DNA from: Saprospiraceae bacterium
Lineage (GTDB): Bacteria > Bacteroidota > Bacteroidia > Chitinophagales > Saprospiraceae
DNA length: 64,000 nt
Assembly: GCA_016714085.1 (NCBI GenBank)
Contig: JADJNW010000011.1
Coordinates: forward strand, 1-64,000
Reading direction: 5' to 3'
The notes beneath the pieces are model-generated. The model saw nothing but the letters and a program-made list of their open reading frames with translations. It had not been told where the DNA came from and made no database searches. Numbering within the stretch: the stretch's first letter is position 1; each line of letters starts with the position of its first letter. A program made the position numbers and the translations under genes. Positions 33,109 through 45,332 of this stretch are shown here, piece after piece.

Positions 33109-35473
33109 ATGTGGATCAATTATTTGAAAATCGCTTTCCGCAATTTGATGAAACATAAAGCTTTTTCCTCCATCAAAGTTTCTAGTCTTGCAGTAGGGTT
33201 GGTAGCAGCTATTTTTATATTTCTGTGGGTGATGGATGAAATGTCTTTTGATAAATTTCATGCAAATGCCAAAAACATTTACTGCGTAATGACGAACTAT
33301 AAATCTCCCGCTGGCAGGGTTGAAACTTACCCGGCAACTTCTGCACTTTTGAAAGATGCCATAGGAAATGAAATTCCGGAGGTAGATAAAACAGCATTGC
33401 TTAGCATGGAAACGGATGCTTTGGTTAGGTACAATGGAAACTCTTTTAACGAGCAGGGATTGTATGCTGATTCGTCGCTGTTTTCAATATTCAGTTTTCC
33501 TTTACTAAAAGGCAATTCCAATAATCCTTTGCCAAGCAATGCATCAATAGTTATCTCTGAAAAACTGGCGAAGAAACTTTTTGGTAATATAAATGTATCC
33601 GGAAAATCTGTGGAATTGAATGAAACGCAACAGTTCACTGTAACAGGTGTATTTGCCGATGTTCCGCAAAACTCTACCCTTCAGTTTGATTTTGTATTGC
33701 CTCTTGATCTTTTTGTGAAAGAAAATCCGTGGACTCAACATTGGAGAAGCGGAGGTACACAAACGATGGTTACTTTAAAACCTGGCGTTTCATTGGACAA
33801 TACCAATGCAAAGATTGCCGGGCTGATTAAAAAGAATTGTAATGATTGTACAACAAGCGCCTTTCTGTATCCATATACCAAACAAAGGCTTTACAACGAA
33901 TTTGAAAACGGTAAAGCCGTAGGCGGACGGATAGACCAACTCAGGTTATTCAGTATTGTGGCTATCATCATTTTAATTATGGCGTGCATCAATTTCATGA
34001 ACCTTGCCACTGCCCAATCGGCTACGCGCAGCCGGGAAATAAGTGTACGAAAAATAATTGGCGCTAAACGTTCCGGGCTGATTACCCATTTTATTTTCGA
34101 ATCATTATTGCTTTCATTCACCGGCTTGTTGTTTGCGTTAGTTGCAGTACAACTTTTGCTGCCGTTCTTTAATGAAATAACAGAAAAATCGGTACGATTG
34201 GATTTTACTAATCCTGTATTTGTTACAGGCGTATTTGTTATTACTGTGATTTGTGGATTACTTGCAGGATGCTATCCCGCATTTTTACTTTCCTCCTTCA
34301 AGCCGGTTGTTGCGCTGAAAGGCGATACGTCTGCAGCACTTTCAGGCAGCACTTTTCGGAAAGTATTGACCGTTGTTCAATTTGTAACATCCATTGTATT
34401 GATTACAGGAAGTATTATCATTTATAAACAAATTAGGTTTATTAGCAATAAAAATCTCGGCTTTAAAAAAGAAAATGTGATTTTGCTCAACAGAAACGGC
34501 AATCTTGACAAAAATTATACGGCATTTAAAAATGATTTGCTTCAAACCCCTTCTGTCAAAAACATAGGTTTTGGCGGAAGCAACATCTTTACCGTTCCGA
34601 TAACCACCACTGACCCGGTGTGGCAGGGTAAGCCCGCAAATTCTTCTATCAACTTTAAGGTATTTCGATGCGATGAAGGGTTTATTCCTACCATAGACAT
34701 TGAATTGCTGGCAGGCAGAAATTTTTCGGGTGTAAACAATCAGGATTCAACTAACTATATCATTAACAAAAAAGGCAATGGAGGTAATGGGGCTTACTTC
34801 TGAAAATGTGATTGGCGCCGACCTGGAAATGTGGAATGGCAGCGGAAAAATTATAGGGCTGACGAATGATTTTAACAATGATAACCTGCATCGTGGCATA
34901 GAACCGCTTATTTTTCTTTATTCTAAAAATATCGGTTTTAATTACTACATCAGGATAGATGGAAATGCGCCGGTAAATACCACACTTGCATCAATAGAAA
35001 GCACGTTTAAAAAATACAGTCCTGCTTATCCATTTGAATATTCATTTCTCGACGAGGTTTTTGCAAAAGAATATCGCACAGAAACAATCATTGGTAAGCT
35101 GTCTTTAATTTTCACTGCGATTGCCATTCTTATTTCCTGTCTCGGATTATTTGGTTTGGCAGCTTACAGCGCCATAAAAAGGACCAAAGAAATAGGCGTT
35201 AGAAAAGTACTGGGTGCATCCGTTTTCAATATTGTAACCCTATTGTCAAAAGACTTTCTCTGGTTAATAGGTATAGCTTCTATTATTGCTTTTCCAGTGG
35301 CATGGTATTTTATGCATCAGTGGCTGGGGGACTTCGCTTATCGTATTGATTTACAATGGTGGGTATTCGCCTTGGCGGGAGCAAGCGCATTAGTTATTGC
35401 CTTACTAACAGTGAGCTTTCAAGCGATACGGGCAGCGGTGGCGAATCCGGTGGAGAGTTTGAAGACGGAATAA
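33109..35473 (+). CDS. MacB/FtsX-type ABC permease, copy 8 (one frameshift)
   Basis: About 788 residues. One extra A in the A6 run at 34766-34771 shifts the frame inside the second periplasmic domain; joining restores KAMEVMGLTSENVIG. Its first half is distinctive: a CNDC-type cysteine pair (KKNCNDCTTSAFLYPYTKQR) and loop RSREISVRKIIGAK. The second loop is RTKEIGVRKVLGAS. Codon choice is less GC-rich at wobble positions than in adjacent copies, which may mark separate ancestry (impression, not measured). Confidence 0.78.
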
Positions 35474-35540
35474 ATTATTAAATGTGGCGCATTTCTAAAA
35501 TGTGCCAAATCTATTAAAGCAATATTTAAAATTAAAAGCT

Positions 35541-37940
35541 ATGCTCAAAAATTATTTAAAAATCGCTTTTCGAAATGTAATGGCTAATCGAGTTATTACA
35601 TTGCTAAATGTTTTTGGTTTAGCAATTGGCGTAGCGGTTTGTCTTACCATTGGCATTTGGTTGCAACGCGAGCTGAGTTTTGATAATTTTCATCCGAATG
35701 GAGAAAAGATTTTCCGATTGACCAATACCTTTAAAAGTGAGAGCGAATCCTTCTCTCAAGCGCCATCCGGGGCTGCGTTTGGAGCACAATTGCCCAAACT
35801 GTTGCCGGAAGTGGAAGCAGGGTGCCGACTTTTTGAAGAGGCTTTCAAAATTAAGCGCGGTGACGTAGCTTTTATCGAGCAGCATGGATTAATGGTGGAC
35901 TCTAATTTCTTTGAATTTTTTGGCTTTCGCTTAAAAGAAGGAAACCCGGCAACGGTGCTAAGTTCACCAGATCAGATTGTGCTGACGGAGCGATTAGCTA
36001 CTAAATATTTTGGTAATGAAAATCCCATTGGCAAAACAATCGAATTAGACGGCTCTTCTATAAAAACAGTCTCTGGCATTGTCGAAAACCCACCGGTTAA
36101 CTCACACATCCAGTTTGATTTGCTGCTTTCCTCGACGCATTTGATTAATCAGATGATGCAGTTATATGAATTTGATGTGAATAATTTTTGGGTAGGCGGC
36201 TGGCCTAACACTTATGTACAACTCAAAAATCCCCAGAACTGGCAAGCATCGGAGGCAAAAATCAATGCAATAGCAGCTGAGAAATCGAAGAAAGAATGGG
36301 AAGAAAATAAAATGTCTTATAAATATCATTTACAACCCATTTATGATATTCATTTAAAATCTAATCTCCGTTATGATGCAGATAATAATGGTAGCCTGGC
36401 GAGAGTAAAGATATTTGGCATTGTTGGTATTATTGTATTATTATTAGCATGTATTAATTATATTAATCTTACTACTGCCGGCGCTATGAAACGCGCGAAA
36501 GAAACAGCGGTTAAAAAAGTAGTAGGTGCAGCAAAATCGCAACTCATACGACAATTTTTCCTGGAAACTTTTATTATTTGTACATTATCAGTTGGCTTGG
36601 GATTTTTATTGTTTAAAACGGGCTTGCCGTATTTTGCCAATTGGATTGAACAACCTTACTCTTTTGAGTATAATATTTTTAATTTTTCATTATTATTTGC
36701 TTTAATCTTGTTTTTAACATCTATTTCCGGGTTTTACCCGGCAGCAGTATTATCTTCTTTTAATATATCCAATACGCTAAAAGGCAGTTTTTTACAAGGA
36801 ATTCAAGGCGGTCAACTTCGCAAAGGTTTGGTTGTGGCACAATTTACTATGACCATCGCTATTATATCCACTATTCTTATTATTAATCAACAGATGAATT
36901 TTATTAAAAATAAATCACTTGGATTTAATAGAGAAGCGGTTGTCGAAGTAAAATTTTATGGTGATACAAGTGTTATTAATCATTATAATGCTTTGCGGAA
37001 TGAATTATTAAATAATAAAGGTATATTAAATATCAGCAAACACGGCGGAAATGTAGTCGGTGGCTTGGGCAATGGCTGGCTTGTGACGCAAAACCTGCAA
37101 GGCGACGAGATTTCTACCAGCCTCTATCAAATGTCGGTTGATACCAGTTATTTTGATACTTATGATATGCAATTGGTCGCCGGGCGCTTCTTTTCCAACG
37201 ATATGCCTACCGATATGACACAATCTGTGCTGGTCAACGAAGCAGCAGTGCGTACCTTCGGCTGGCTCAAGCCGGAAAACGCGATTGGCAAGCGCTTTGG
37301 CACAGGCGAAGATGCGCGATATGTGATTGGTGTGGTACGCGATTTTAATTTTGAAAGTTTGCACAAACCTGTGGAGGCCTTATTAATTGGTTATTCTTCT
37401 CAAGGCAATACGCTTTCCTTAAAACTGGATGCTACCCAACTCGACGGTGCATTGGCACATATAGAAAAAACCTGGAATATGATGGTGTCCAGTATGCCGT
37501 TTGAATATTCCTTTGTAGATGAACAAGTTGCATTGCAATACGGCAACGAAAAGAAAATGGAAGGCGTGTTTTATGGATTTTCCGTCCTCTCTTTGCTTAT
37601 TGCTTGTCTGGGTTTGTTCGGTTTATCCATGTTTGTTGTAGAGCGTAGAATCAAAGAAATTGGCATCCGCAAGGTGCTGGGCGCTTCGGTATCGAGTATT
37701 GTCAGTCTTTTATCAAAAGATTTTGTGTTGTTAGTGCTGCTTTCCGTGATTATTGCCTCACCTATTGCCTGGTATTTTATGAGTCAGTGGCTCGAAAATT
37801 TTGCCTATCGAATTGATATTTCATGGTGGAGCTTTGTATTGGCGGGCGTAGTAGCCTTAGTCATAGCTTTAGTAACGATTAGTTTCCAAGCGATTCGGGC
37901 GGCGGTGGCTAATCCGGTGGAGAGTTTGAAGTCTGAGTGA
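35541..37940 (+). CDS. MacB/FtsX-type ABC permease, copy 9 (intact)
   Basis: 799 residues; ATG 35541 after AAAAGCT is preferred to the upstream in-frame start. This intact copy shows the layout of the family: membrane helix 1 (about 17-40), first MacB-type periplasmic domain (about 45-280), FtsX unit of three helices (about 285-400), a further helix (about 425-447), second periplasmic domain (to about 665), and a second FtsX unit (about 675-795). There is no nucleotide-binding domain, so it must use a separate ATPase, presumably that at 13921. The loops are RAKETAVKKVVGAA and RIKEIGIRKVLGAS. Proteins of this class power mechanotransmission-type export of peptides, lipids or drugs from the periplasm; the substrate is unknown. 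Confidence 0.88.
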   Translation: MLKNYLKIAFRNVMANRVITLLNVFGLAIGVAVCLTIGIWLQRELSFDNFHPNGEKIFRLTNTFKSESESFSQAPSGAAFGAQLPKLLPEVEAGCRLFEEAFKIKRGDVAFIEQHGLMVDSNFFEFFGFRLKEGNPATVLSSPDQIVLTERLATKYFGNENPIGKTIELDGSSIKTVSGIVENPPVNSHIQFDLLLSSTHLINQMMQLYEFDVNNFWVGGWPNTYVQLKNPQNWQASEAKINAIAAEKSKKEWEENKMSYKYHLQPIYDIHLKSNLRYDADNNGSLARVKIFGIVGIIVLLLACINYINLTTAGAMKRAKETAVKKVVGAAKSQLIRQFFLETFIICTLSVGLGFLLFKTGLPYFANWIEQPYSFEYNIFNFSLLFALILFLTSISGFYPAAVLSSFNISNTLKGSFLQGIQGGQLRKGLVVAQFTMTIAIISTILIINQQMNFIKNKSLGFNREAVVEVKFYGDTSVINHYNALRNELLNNKGILNISKHGGNVVGGLGNGWLVTQNLQGDEISTSLYQMSVDTSYFDTYDMQLVAGRFFSNDMPTDMTQSVLVNEAAVRTFGWLKPENAIGKRFGTGEDARYVIGVVRDFNFESLHKPVEALLIGYSSQGNTLSLKLDATQLDGALAHIEKTWNMMVSSMPFEYSFVDEQVALQYGNEKKMEGVFYGFSVLSLLIACLGLFGLSMFVVERRIKEIGIRKVLGASVSSIVSLLSKDFVLLVLLSVIIASPIAWYFMSQWLENFAYRIDISWWSFVLAGVVALVIALVTISFQAIRAAVANPVESLKSE

Positions 37941-38021
37941 GTTGGAGACTAAGCGACTTTGGGAAGTAGTGATCAAGAAAACTTTAACACCATAGACTTA
38001 GAATTATAAACTACCAATATC

Positions 38022-40419
38022 ATGTGGAAGAATTATCTCAAAATCGCGCTGCGTAATTTTTGGAATCAGCGACTATATTCGCTTATTAATGTTTTTGGAC
38101 TGGCTATTGGACTTGCGGCGGGCATCTTTATTTTTTTGTATGTGCAAGATGAGTTGAGTTACGATCAAATTCATTCAAAAGGTGATCGAATTTATCGCTT
38201 GACAGAGACCTTTAAAAATGGGGATGATGTGACAACAACTGCGATGACGCCGTATAAAATTGCGCCGCTTTTGGCTGAAGCTTCACCGGCAGTGGAGGCG
38301 TTCACACGCCTGGACACTGACGCAGGGCGAGGCGAGACACAAATTATTAAGTATGGCGATAAAAAGATTGAAACCCAGGCGATTACCTTCGCGGATTCTA
38401 ATTTTTTTGAAGTATTTTCTTTCCCATTATTACAAGGTAATGCGAAGACGGTTTTGACCAATCCTAATACAGTTGTTCTTTCAAAAACCCAGGCGAGCCT
38501 TATTTTTGATCAGGAAGACCCTATGGGTAAAGTGATTGCGATCAAAGATAGTTATTCCAATAACAGTTATGATGCAGTGGTGACGGGCATTATGAAGGAT
38601 ATGCCGCATAATGTTCATTTCCATTATGATATATTAGTATCAAAAGCAACAGGAGATATTATAATACCGCAGCGTATGGATCACTGGGGCTGGACTTCAC
38701 AATATAGTTATATCATATTGAAAGAAGGACATGATATTGCGGAAGTAGAAAGCGTAATGGCGGAAGTAAAGAAAAAGAATGCCCCTGATTGGTTTAATGA
38801 ATGGTGTAGCTTTGGTACTCAGGCACTTACAGATATTCATTTGCACTCCAATTTGAAAGATGAAATAGAAATGAATGGGAATATTTCCAATATTTATATT
38901 TTCTCTATTATTGGAATATTTATTTTATTAATTGCAAGTATTAATTATATGAATCTTGCTACCGCTCGTGCTGCCAGCCGCGCACGGGAGGTAGGGATGC
39001 GCAAGGTCATCGGCGCGCAGTACCGACAGTTGGTTCGACAGTTTTTAGTAGAATCCATGTTGATCACCTTTCTTGCTTTTGTCGTAGCGCTGCTGTTGGC
39101 GAATTTGCTATTGCCATTATTCAATAATTTGACAGGCAAAACGCTTGCATTTAATGACGTTGTTAAGCCAAATATGCTATTAATCTGGATTGGCATTTCG
39201 ATTGTAATCGGCTTAATAGCAGGGAGTTATCCGGCATTTTTTATGGCTTCTTTTAAACCTATTAAGGTCTTGAAAGGACTTTTTTCAAAGACAGGTAGCC
39301 AAACACTTATTTTGCGTAAAGCGCTTGTTGTTATACAATTTTCTATTTCGATTGCCCTGATTGTAGGCATTTTGGTCATTTTTAGCCAATGGGAATATTT
39401 GCGTACTAAACGACTGGGTATCAACACTGAACAAATGTTAATGCTGCCTATTCGTTCACAAAGAGTACTCAATAATTATCAAACCCTCAAGCAAGAAATC
39501 CAACGTACACCGGGGGTATTGGGCGTGACCGCTACCAGCAAGACGCCTGTGAGCGTATTTTCCAATTATAATGTATTTGATGTCACGAAGGAAGACGACG
39601 ATTATACCCTGCCGATTATTGGCATTGATGAAGATTTCACTAATATATATAGCGCTGAAATTGTGGAAGGAAGGGCTTTTCGCAATTTTCAACTTGACTC
39701 CAACTCCGTGCTGCTCAATGAGGCTGCGGTAAAATTAATTGGTATTGAAAATCCAATTGGGCAGATTTTGAAATTTGGCAATACTTACCAACCTACGGTA
39801 GTGGGCGTTCTGAAAGATTTCAACTTTGAATCCTTGCATAAAAGAGATTCAGCCAATGCTTTTCTACCCGACCACAGGTGATTTTAGCACAATTACAGTG
39901 CGCATTGATCCTCAAAATGTGGATGCTACGATCCAGCAAATTCAAGGTATCTGGTCGAAACTTGGTTTTGAAGAAGCTTTTACTTTTTCCTTTTTAGACG
40001 AAGAAATCAACCTGCGATACCAGGCAGAAGCTCGCTTTTTTCAAGTGTTTTCGATTTTAGGAATGCTGGCGATTTTTATCGCTTGCCTTGGATTATTTGG
40101 GCTGGCGGCGTACAGCGCGGAGCAACGCACCAAAGAAATCGGCATTCGTAAAGTACTGGGTGCCAGCATTAGCAATATTGTCGCACTTCTTTCCAAGGAT
40201 TTTATAAAACTGGTATTAGTTGCTATGCTCGTCGCATTTCCAGTGGCTTGGTACATGATGCAGGAATGGTTGCAAGGTTTTGCATATCGAATCAATATTC
40301 ATTGGTGGTTTTTTGTGGTGGCGGCTTTTGTAGCGCTTGGTATTGCATTGTTGACAGTGAGTTTTCAAGCGATTCGGGCAGCGGTGGCAAATCCAGTTGA
40401 TTCTTTAAAGACGGAGTGA
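38022..40419 (+). CDS. MacB/FtsX-type ABC permease, copy 10 (one frameshift)
   Basis: About 798 residues if the extra A in the run at 39839-39842 is removed, which rejoins FESLHK to EIQPMLFYPTTGDFSTI. It begins MWKNYLKIALRNFWNQR. The loops are RAREVGMRKVIGAQ and RTKEIGIRKVLGAS; it ends NPVDSLKTE. Confidence 0.8.
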
Positions 40420-40510
40420 GTTGGAGACTAAATGATTAGGTGACTTGGAGAATTGGAGAGGCGTAGCACCTTAAAACGATAGTACTAAAACACCAAAATA
40501 CTCAGAAGTT

Positions 40511-42880
40511 ATGTGGAAAAATCAAGTCAAAATTGCCTGGCGAAATCTTTTTAAATCGCCGATATATTCTGTGCTTAACCTGGGCGGATTGGCAGTGGGA
40601 ATTGCCGCTTCATTTATTTTATTTCTATATGTATATCAAGAATTAAATTACGATCGCTTTTTCCCAGGATCGGAGCGAACCTATCGCATTGCTACCGATT
40701 TTTTCAATATGGGCGGCTTTGCCAGTAGCCAGGCGCAGCTTCCTTTTTATTTGAAAAATGAATGTGAGGCCGTGGAAAGTGTTACCAGTTTGGATAGAGC
40801 TTACCTTCCTGTGCCCATTCGAGTACAAGCAACAGATTATGAGGAGTCAGGTATTTTGTATGTCGATTCTGCTTTTCTGCAAATTTTTCCATTCCAATTG
40901 AAAGAAGGCTTTGTTTCGAGTGCTGGGCTTGCGCCGAATGAAGTGGTGTTATCCGAAGATGTGGCGGAGAAGTATTTCAGAAGAGAATCTGCAATTGGCA
41001 AAATCATTACGGTTGGCAAGGAAAAACAAGATTTTAAAGTGGTAGCAGTGCTGGAAAAACCATCGCAAAAGACGCATTTGCAGCCCACTATGCTCTTTCC
41101 AGTCGCGCAAAGCAAGGAGTTGGCACAAAACTGGAACTCGGCGGCGACGTACAACTATATAAAACTCAAGCCCGGCGCTACGCAGACGGATTTGCGAACT
41201 TACCTCGACCAAATACTTCGAGAAAAAATCTTTCCAACTACTGGCGCGCAAGGTACATTTGATCAATGGTATGCAGGCAATAGCGCGGTGAAATTTTTTA
41301 TTCAGCCGCTACATGATATTTATTTACATTCTGATTACAAATTTGAACTTTCGGCTGGCGGCAGCCCTACGCAAGTGCGTGCTTTGGGCATTATTGGCAT
41401 TTTCCTGATTCTTATTGCCAGTATTAATTATATTAATCTAAGCACAGCGCGATCATCTGTTCGAGCGAAGGAAGTGGGTATCAAAAAGACGCTTGGTGTG
41501 CAAAGAACAGGACTGGTGCGGCAGTTTTTGATTGAATCAGTACTTTTTTCACTTGTAGCGATGCTTTTAGCCATCGGTTTGATTGAAGGACTGCTTATTT
41601 TATTTGAAAATATTACCGGAAGCGAATTGAGCGAATCGCTTTTTTCGCATTGGTATCAACCAGCGGCACTGGCCGCATTTTCAATCACAATAGGCTTATT
41701 AGCAGGCGTTTATCCTGCATTTTACCTGACTTCTTTCCGGCCTGTAAAAGTACTCAAAGGCGATACTTCTTTGGGAGGTAATAAAGGCCTTCGAAGCAGC
41801 TTGGTGGTGGTTCAATTTTCGATTGCCATAGCACTTATCATTGGTAGCTTGGTGGTATATCAGCAATTGCAATTTTTACAACACAGTGATAAAGGTTTTG
41901 ATCAGGAGGGCGTCATAGTGATTGATAATATTGGGGATTTGAAAGAAAAGGGTGTCACTTTCAAACAAGAAATAGAAAGGCAATCGCAAGTAATCAGTGC
42001 TAGTCTGAGCAGCCGCATACCAGCTGGCAATAGCGTGTGGATGTACACTTACAAAACGCCCGGAATGACCGATGATATTACGATTCAGACATTTCCTTCC
42101 GATGAACAATATATTCCAACGCTGGGAATGCGGCTCGTAGAAGGTCGCAATTTTGATAAAAACCTCGCCTCCGATAGTTCGGCGATTATTCTGAATGAGT
42201 CGGCAGTAGCGGCTTTGAGTTTGAAAGAACCCATTGGCGCGGAAGTAGGTGATGGAAGGAAGGTGATCGGTATTGTGAAAGATTTTAATTTCCAATCCCT
42301 GCGGCAAAAGATAGAACCTATTGCAATTAGCTACGCTACCAATGGCTATGAAATGGCGGTCAAGGTTCGTAGTGGTGATGTTGGAGGCTTCCTCGATGCA
42401 ATGAATAAAATCTGGAGGCAATTTAGTAATGAAGATCCAATCCGCTATCATTTTTTGGATGAGAATTTCGCTAAACTGGCGGAAAAGGAACAGGTATTGA
42501 GCCGAGTGATTGCCTTTTTTACTTTGCTAACGGTATTCATTGCCAGTTTAGGATTATTGGGTTTAGTTGTATTTACTGTGGAGCAGCGCACCAAAGAAAT
42601 CGGTATCAGAAAAATACTTGGAGCAAGTGTAAGCAGCATTGCTACTTTATTATCAAAAGATTTTATGCGTTTAGTGTTGATTGCCAATGGTGTAGCTTTT
42701 CCTTTGGCCTGGTGGGCGATGAGCCAATGGTTGGAAGATTTCGCCTATCGAATCGAGTTGCAATGGTGGGTATTCGCAATAGCAGGTGTTTCCGCTTTGT
42801 TGATTGCCTTGATTACCCTTAGTTTTCAAGCGATTCGGTCTGGATTGGCAAATCCGGTAGAGAGCTTGCGAAGTGAATAA
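40511..42880 (+). CDS. MacB/FtsX-type ABC permease, copy 11 (intact)
   Basis: 789 residues, uninterrupted. It begins MWKNQVKIAWRNLFKSPIYS. The first loop RAKEVGIKKTLGVQ has Lys for Arg and lacks the Gly-Ala ending; the second is RTKEIGIRKILGAS. Loops between periplasmic strands are shorter than in copy 9. The spacer before it (40420-40510) holds repeated AACACCAAAA and GGAGA tracts. Confidence 0.87.
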   Translation: MWKNQVKIAWRNLFKSPIYSVLNLGGLAVGIAASFILFLYVYQELNYDRFFPGSERTYRIATDFFNMGGFASSQAQLPFYLKNECEAVESVTSLDRAYLPVPIRVQATDYEESGILYVDSAFLQIFPFQLKEGFVSSAGLAPNEVVLSEDVAEKYFRRESAIGKIITVGKEKQDFKVVAVLEKPSQKTHLQPTMLFPVAQSKELAQNWNSAATYNYIKLKPGATQTDLRTYLDQILREKIFPTTGAQGTFDQWYAGNSAVKFFIQPLHDIYLHSDYKFELSAGGSPTQVRALGIIGIFLILIASINYINLSTARSSVRAKEVGIKKTLGVQRTGLVRQFLIESVLFSLVAMLLAIGLIEGLLILFENITGSELSESLFSHWYQPAALAAFSITIGLLAGVYPAFYLTSFRPVKVLKGDTSLGGNKGLRSSLVVVQFSIAIALIIGSLVVYQQLQFLQHSDKGFDQEGVIVIDNIGDLKEKGVTFKQEIERQSQVISASLSSRIPAGNSVWMYTYKTPGMTDDITIQTFPSDEQYIPTLGMRLVEGRNFDKNLASDSSAIILNESAVAALSLKEPIGAEVGDGRKVIGIVKDFNFQSLRQKIEPIAISYATNGYEMAVKVRSGDVGGFLDAMNKIWRQFSNEDPIRYHFLDENFAKLAEKEQVLSRVIAFFTLLTVFIASLGLLGLVVFTVEQRTKEIGIRKILGASVSSIATLLSKDFMRLVLIANGVAFPLAWWAMSQWLEDFAYRIELQWWVFAIAGVSALLIALITLSFQAIRSGLANPVESLRSE

Positions 42881-42909
42881 AATTGATCATCTTATTAAAA
42901 CATCCAACC

Positions 42910-45321
42910 ATGTTTAAAAACTACGTTACAATTGCTTTTCGGCATTTGCTCAAGTACAAGGCTTATAGTTCAATCAATATCTTAGGCTTGGCTGTTGGTA
43001 TTGCCAGCTGTTTATTGATTTCGATTTACATCGCGCACGAATTGAGTTACGATCGCTTTCATTCTAATGCATCGCAAATTTATCGAATCGTTTCACACCA
43101 ACAACCGAATGACGAACTGGTCGAGGCAGTAATAACACCTTTGGCGCTCGCTGAAAGGATGAAAAATGATTTTCCTGAAATTAAATATGCGGCGAGATTT
43201 GGCGAAGGCTGGTCCGGCATTATGAATTATGAGGATAAACAATTCCACGAGCCTGGGCTCTTTTTTGCAGATGCGGAAATTTTAAAAATTTTTGATTTTG
43301 AAATGGTTCAAGGCAACCCGGAGACTGCTCTCCAGCGACCTAATGGTATGGTCATCACAGAGGAAATTGCGAAGAAATATTTCGGCAATGAAAACCCATT
43401 GGGCAAAACTTTGACCTATGAATTTGAAGGGGCAATGGATTTTGAAATAACAGGTGTCATCAAGAAAATTCCAAACAATTCACATTTTCATTTTGACTTT
43501 TTAGCGCCGGTTGCTTCTCAAAGCTTCCTATTGGAAAGAGATGGAGAAAATTTTGGATATGATTATTTTCCTACTTATTTATTGCTGTCAGATGAAAAAG
43601 AAGCAGAAAACCTGGAAAAGAAGCTACCCAATTTTGTATCGCGATATTATCCGGAGGATTTAAAAGAGAAAACCAGGCTTACTTTACAACCACTTACTGA
43701 TATTCACCTTTATTCTCATTATGAATATGAGCTTGAGGTTAATAATAGCAGGACCAACCTATATTTTTTCGGAGGTATGGGCTTGATGATTTTGCTTATC
43801 GCCTGCATCAATTACATGAATCTGGCAACGGCGCGCTCTGCCAAGCGGGCGCATGAGGTCGGCGTACGAAAAGTGCTGGGTGCCAATCGGGAGCAATTAA
43901 TTAGCCAATTTATGGGCGAAGCTATTGTGTTTACTTTTTTAGCTGTCTTGATTTCAGCTGTATTAGCCAATTTGTTCTTGCCAATTTTTAATGAACTTAC
44001 TGGAAAATCCCTAAGCTTAGGAGGCGATCAATTGGGAATGGTTATTTTATTGTTACTCGGATTGGGTACTCTAGTCGGGTTTATCGTTGGCAGCTATCCT
44101 GCATTTTTTCTCTCCGCCTTCTCACCTATTAGTGTCTTGAAAGGCTTTCTGAGCAATGCTGCTTCCGGTGTATCTTTGCGCAAAGGTTTAGTTGTAGGTC
44201 AGTTTGCTGTTTCGATATTCTTCCTGATTGGCATTATCGTGATGACGAATCAATTGAAATATCTTCAAAATCGTCCTTTAGGCTTTTCTAAAGAACAAAT
44301 TTTATACATCCCATCACCACAGGAAAGAACTCGGATGAATTTTGAATTGTATAAAAATGAGCTAAAAGCTGTGCCCGGTGTCATAGAAGTGACGGGGGCA
44401 GGTAGTATTCCGAGTGCCGGAGGAGATTTTTTAACCACGCCCGCCAAAGGGGAAAACATGGCAAATAACAATTTTCTCGATGTTGTTCCGAATTTTGTGG
44501 AAATGGACTACGTGCCTACGTTTGGGCTCGAAATATTAAAAGGGCGCAATTTTTCCAGAGATTATCCTTCAGACCCCAGGGAAACATTGATTGTCAATGA
44601 AACTGCGGTAGCAGCGATGGGCTGGAAAGGTAATCCCATCGGAAAGTACATAGTGCTTTACCAAACGAATGGGGTAGATACAATGTTTGCCGGTCGCATC
44701 ATAGGCGTTGTAAAAGATTTTCACTCCGAATCATTACATGCGCCTGTTAAGCCCATGGTTCTAACTTGCCGACCAGTATTTACCCGAACTTATGTCGCAC
44801 TTCGTGTAGAAACGAATCAAATTAATACCACGATCAAAGGAATTGAAGCAGCCTGGAAAAGACTCGCACCACAGTGGCCCGCTCAAATCACCTTCCTGGA
44901 TGAAACGATCAACGAACTCTATGAGCAAGAGCAGCGACTCAGTCAAGTGGTGGGTTTAGCAACTTTCCTTGCCATATTTGTAGCTTGTCTTGGCTTATTA
45001 GGCTTGGTGGCTTTTTCTGCAGAGCAGCGAACCAAAGAAATCGGCATTCGCAAAGTATTTGGCGCTTCTGTGACGAATGTAGTGGCATTATTATCTAAAG
45101 ATTTTATCCGATTGATTCTAATAGCTTTCCTTATTGCGATACCAATTGCCTGGTGGGCAACGACTCGTTGGTTGGAAGGATTTGCCTATCGTATTGATAT
45201 ACAGTGGTGGATGTTTGCACTGGCGGGTATTTCGGCGCTATTCATTGCTTTGCTGACCATTAGTTTCCAGGCGATTAAAGCAGCAATGACAAATCCGGTA
45301 GATTCTTTAAAAACAGAATAA
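42910..45321 (+). CDS. MacB/FtsX-type ABC permease, copy 12 (intact)
   Basis: 803 residues from ATG 42910 (MFKNYVTIAFRHLLKYKAYS); an in-frame ATT-rich extension to 42883 is unlikely to be used because every relative starts at this motif. Only 29 bp separate it from the previous stop and 11 bp from the next start, so copies 11-13 are probably translated from one message. The loops are RAHEVGVRKVLGAN and RTKEIGIRKVFGAS. The second periplasmic domain is about 10 residues longer than in copy 9. Confidence 0.87.
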   Translation: MFKNYVTIAFRHLLKYKAYSSINILGLAVGIASCLLISIYIAHELSYDRFHSNASQIYRIVSHQQPNDELVEAVITPLALAERMKNDFPEIKYAARFGEGWSGIMNYEDKQFHEPGLFFADAEILKIFDFEMVQGNPETALQRPNGMVITEEIAKKYFGNENPLGKTLTYEFEGAMDFEITGVIKKIPNNSHFHFDFLAPVASQSFLLERDGENFGYDYFPTYLLLSDEKEAENLEKKLPNFVSRYYPEDLKEKTRLTLQPLTDIHLYSHYEYELEVNNSRTNLYFFGGMGLMILLIACINYMNLATARSAKRAHEVGVRKVLGANREQLISQFMGEAIVFTFLAVLISAVLANLFLPIFNELTGKSLSLGGDQLGMVILLLLGLGTLVGFIVGSYPAFFLSAFSPISVLKGFLSNAASGVSLRKGLVVGQFAVSIFFLIGIIVMTNQLKYLQNRPLGFSKEQILYIPSPQERTRMNFELYKNELKAVPGVIEVTGAGSIPSAGGDFLTTPAKGENMANNNFLDVVPNFVEMDYVPTFGLEILKGRNFSRDYPSDPRETLIVNETAVAAMGWKGNPIGKYIVLYQTNGVDTMFAGRIIGVVKDFHSESLHAPVKPMVLTCRPVFTRTYVALRVETNQINTTIKGIEAAWKRLAPQWPAQITFLDETINELYEQEQRLSQVVGLATFLAIFVACLGLLGLVAFSAEQRTKEIGIRKVFGASVTNVVALLSKDFIRLILIAFLIAIPIAWWATTRWLEGFAYRIDIQWWMFALAGISALFIALLTISFQAIKAAMTNPVDSLKTE

Positions 45322-45332
45322 AAATAGGAGCT

